NCBI GenBank assembly: GCA_934553185.1
Contig: CAKTFF010000140.1
Location: 1-6,161, forward strand
From: an uncultured Devosia sp.
GTDB taxonomy: Bacteria; Pseudomonadota; Alphaproteobacteria; Rhizobiales; Devosiaceae
Direction: 5' to 3'
Length of the DNA: 6,161 bases
The stretch's first letter is position 1. The number at the start of each line of letters is the position of its first letter. The notes under the pieces are model-generated. The model worked only from the letters and a program-made list of their open reading frames with translations, had not been told where the DNA came from and did not search any database. The position numbers and the translations under genes were made by a program. Below are positions 6,139 to 6,161 of the stretch, piece after piece.

Positions 6139-6161
6139 TCTGCCGTTGCAAGGCTTGTTCA

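Overview
The window is ordinary chromosomal DNA from a GC-rich alphaproteobacterium, most likely Hyphomicrobiales. The gene style and the type of intergenic palindrome look Devosia-like, but that is an impression from memory and not a computed assignment. All five real genes are on the + strand and the DNA is densely coded. The many antisense and out-of-frame open frames are shadows of strong GC-third-position codon bias.

Bases 1-3136 hold two overlapping genes for ABC exporter half-transporters, each a transmembrane domain followed by an ATPase. The first is cut by the window edge and the second is complete. Their motifs are complementary: the first has Asp instead of the catalytic Glu after Walker B, and the second has an LSLGQ signature instead of LSGGQ. 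Both defects fall in the same composite ATP site, so the pair should be an asymmetric heterodimeric exporter with one degenerate and one working site. The substrate is unknown.

Bases 3137-3375 are a non-coding gap dominated by a 138-bp mosaic of palindromes (3147-3284). It consists of two diverged copies of one hairpin unit in inverted orientation, like the REP/BIME and RIME-type elements of alphaproteobacteria.

Bases 3376-5058 hold a TauE/SafE-family membrane permease and, 33 bases later, a LysR-type regulator in the same direction. They are probably co-transcribed, so the regulator may control the transporter or itself.

Bases 5059-5178 hold a convincing promoter (TTGACA, 17 bases, TAGATA) and an inverted repeat in the predicted leader. 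Bases 5179-6096 encode an exported solute-binding protein of the FatB/CeuE type for ferric siderophores, with the iron-coordinating His and Tyr apparently conserved. Its permease and ATPase genes are not in the window; they may lie downstream, beyond a GC-rich hairpin at 6115-6138. I found no RNA gene, CRISPR array, insertion sequence or clearly novel system.
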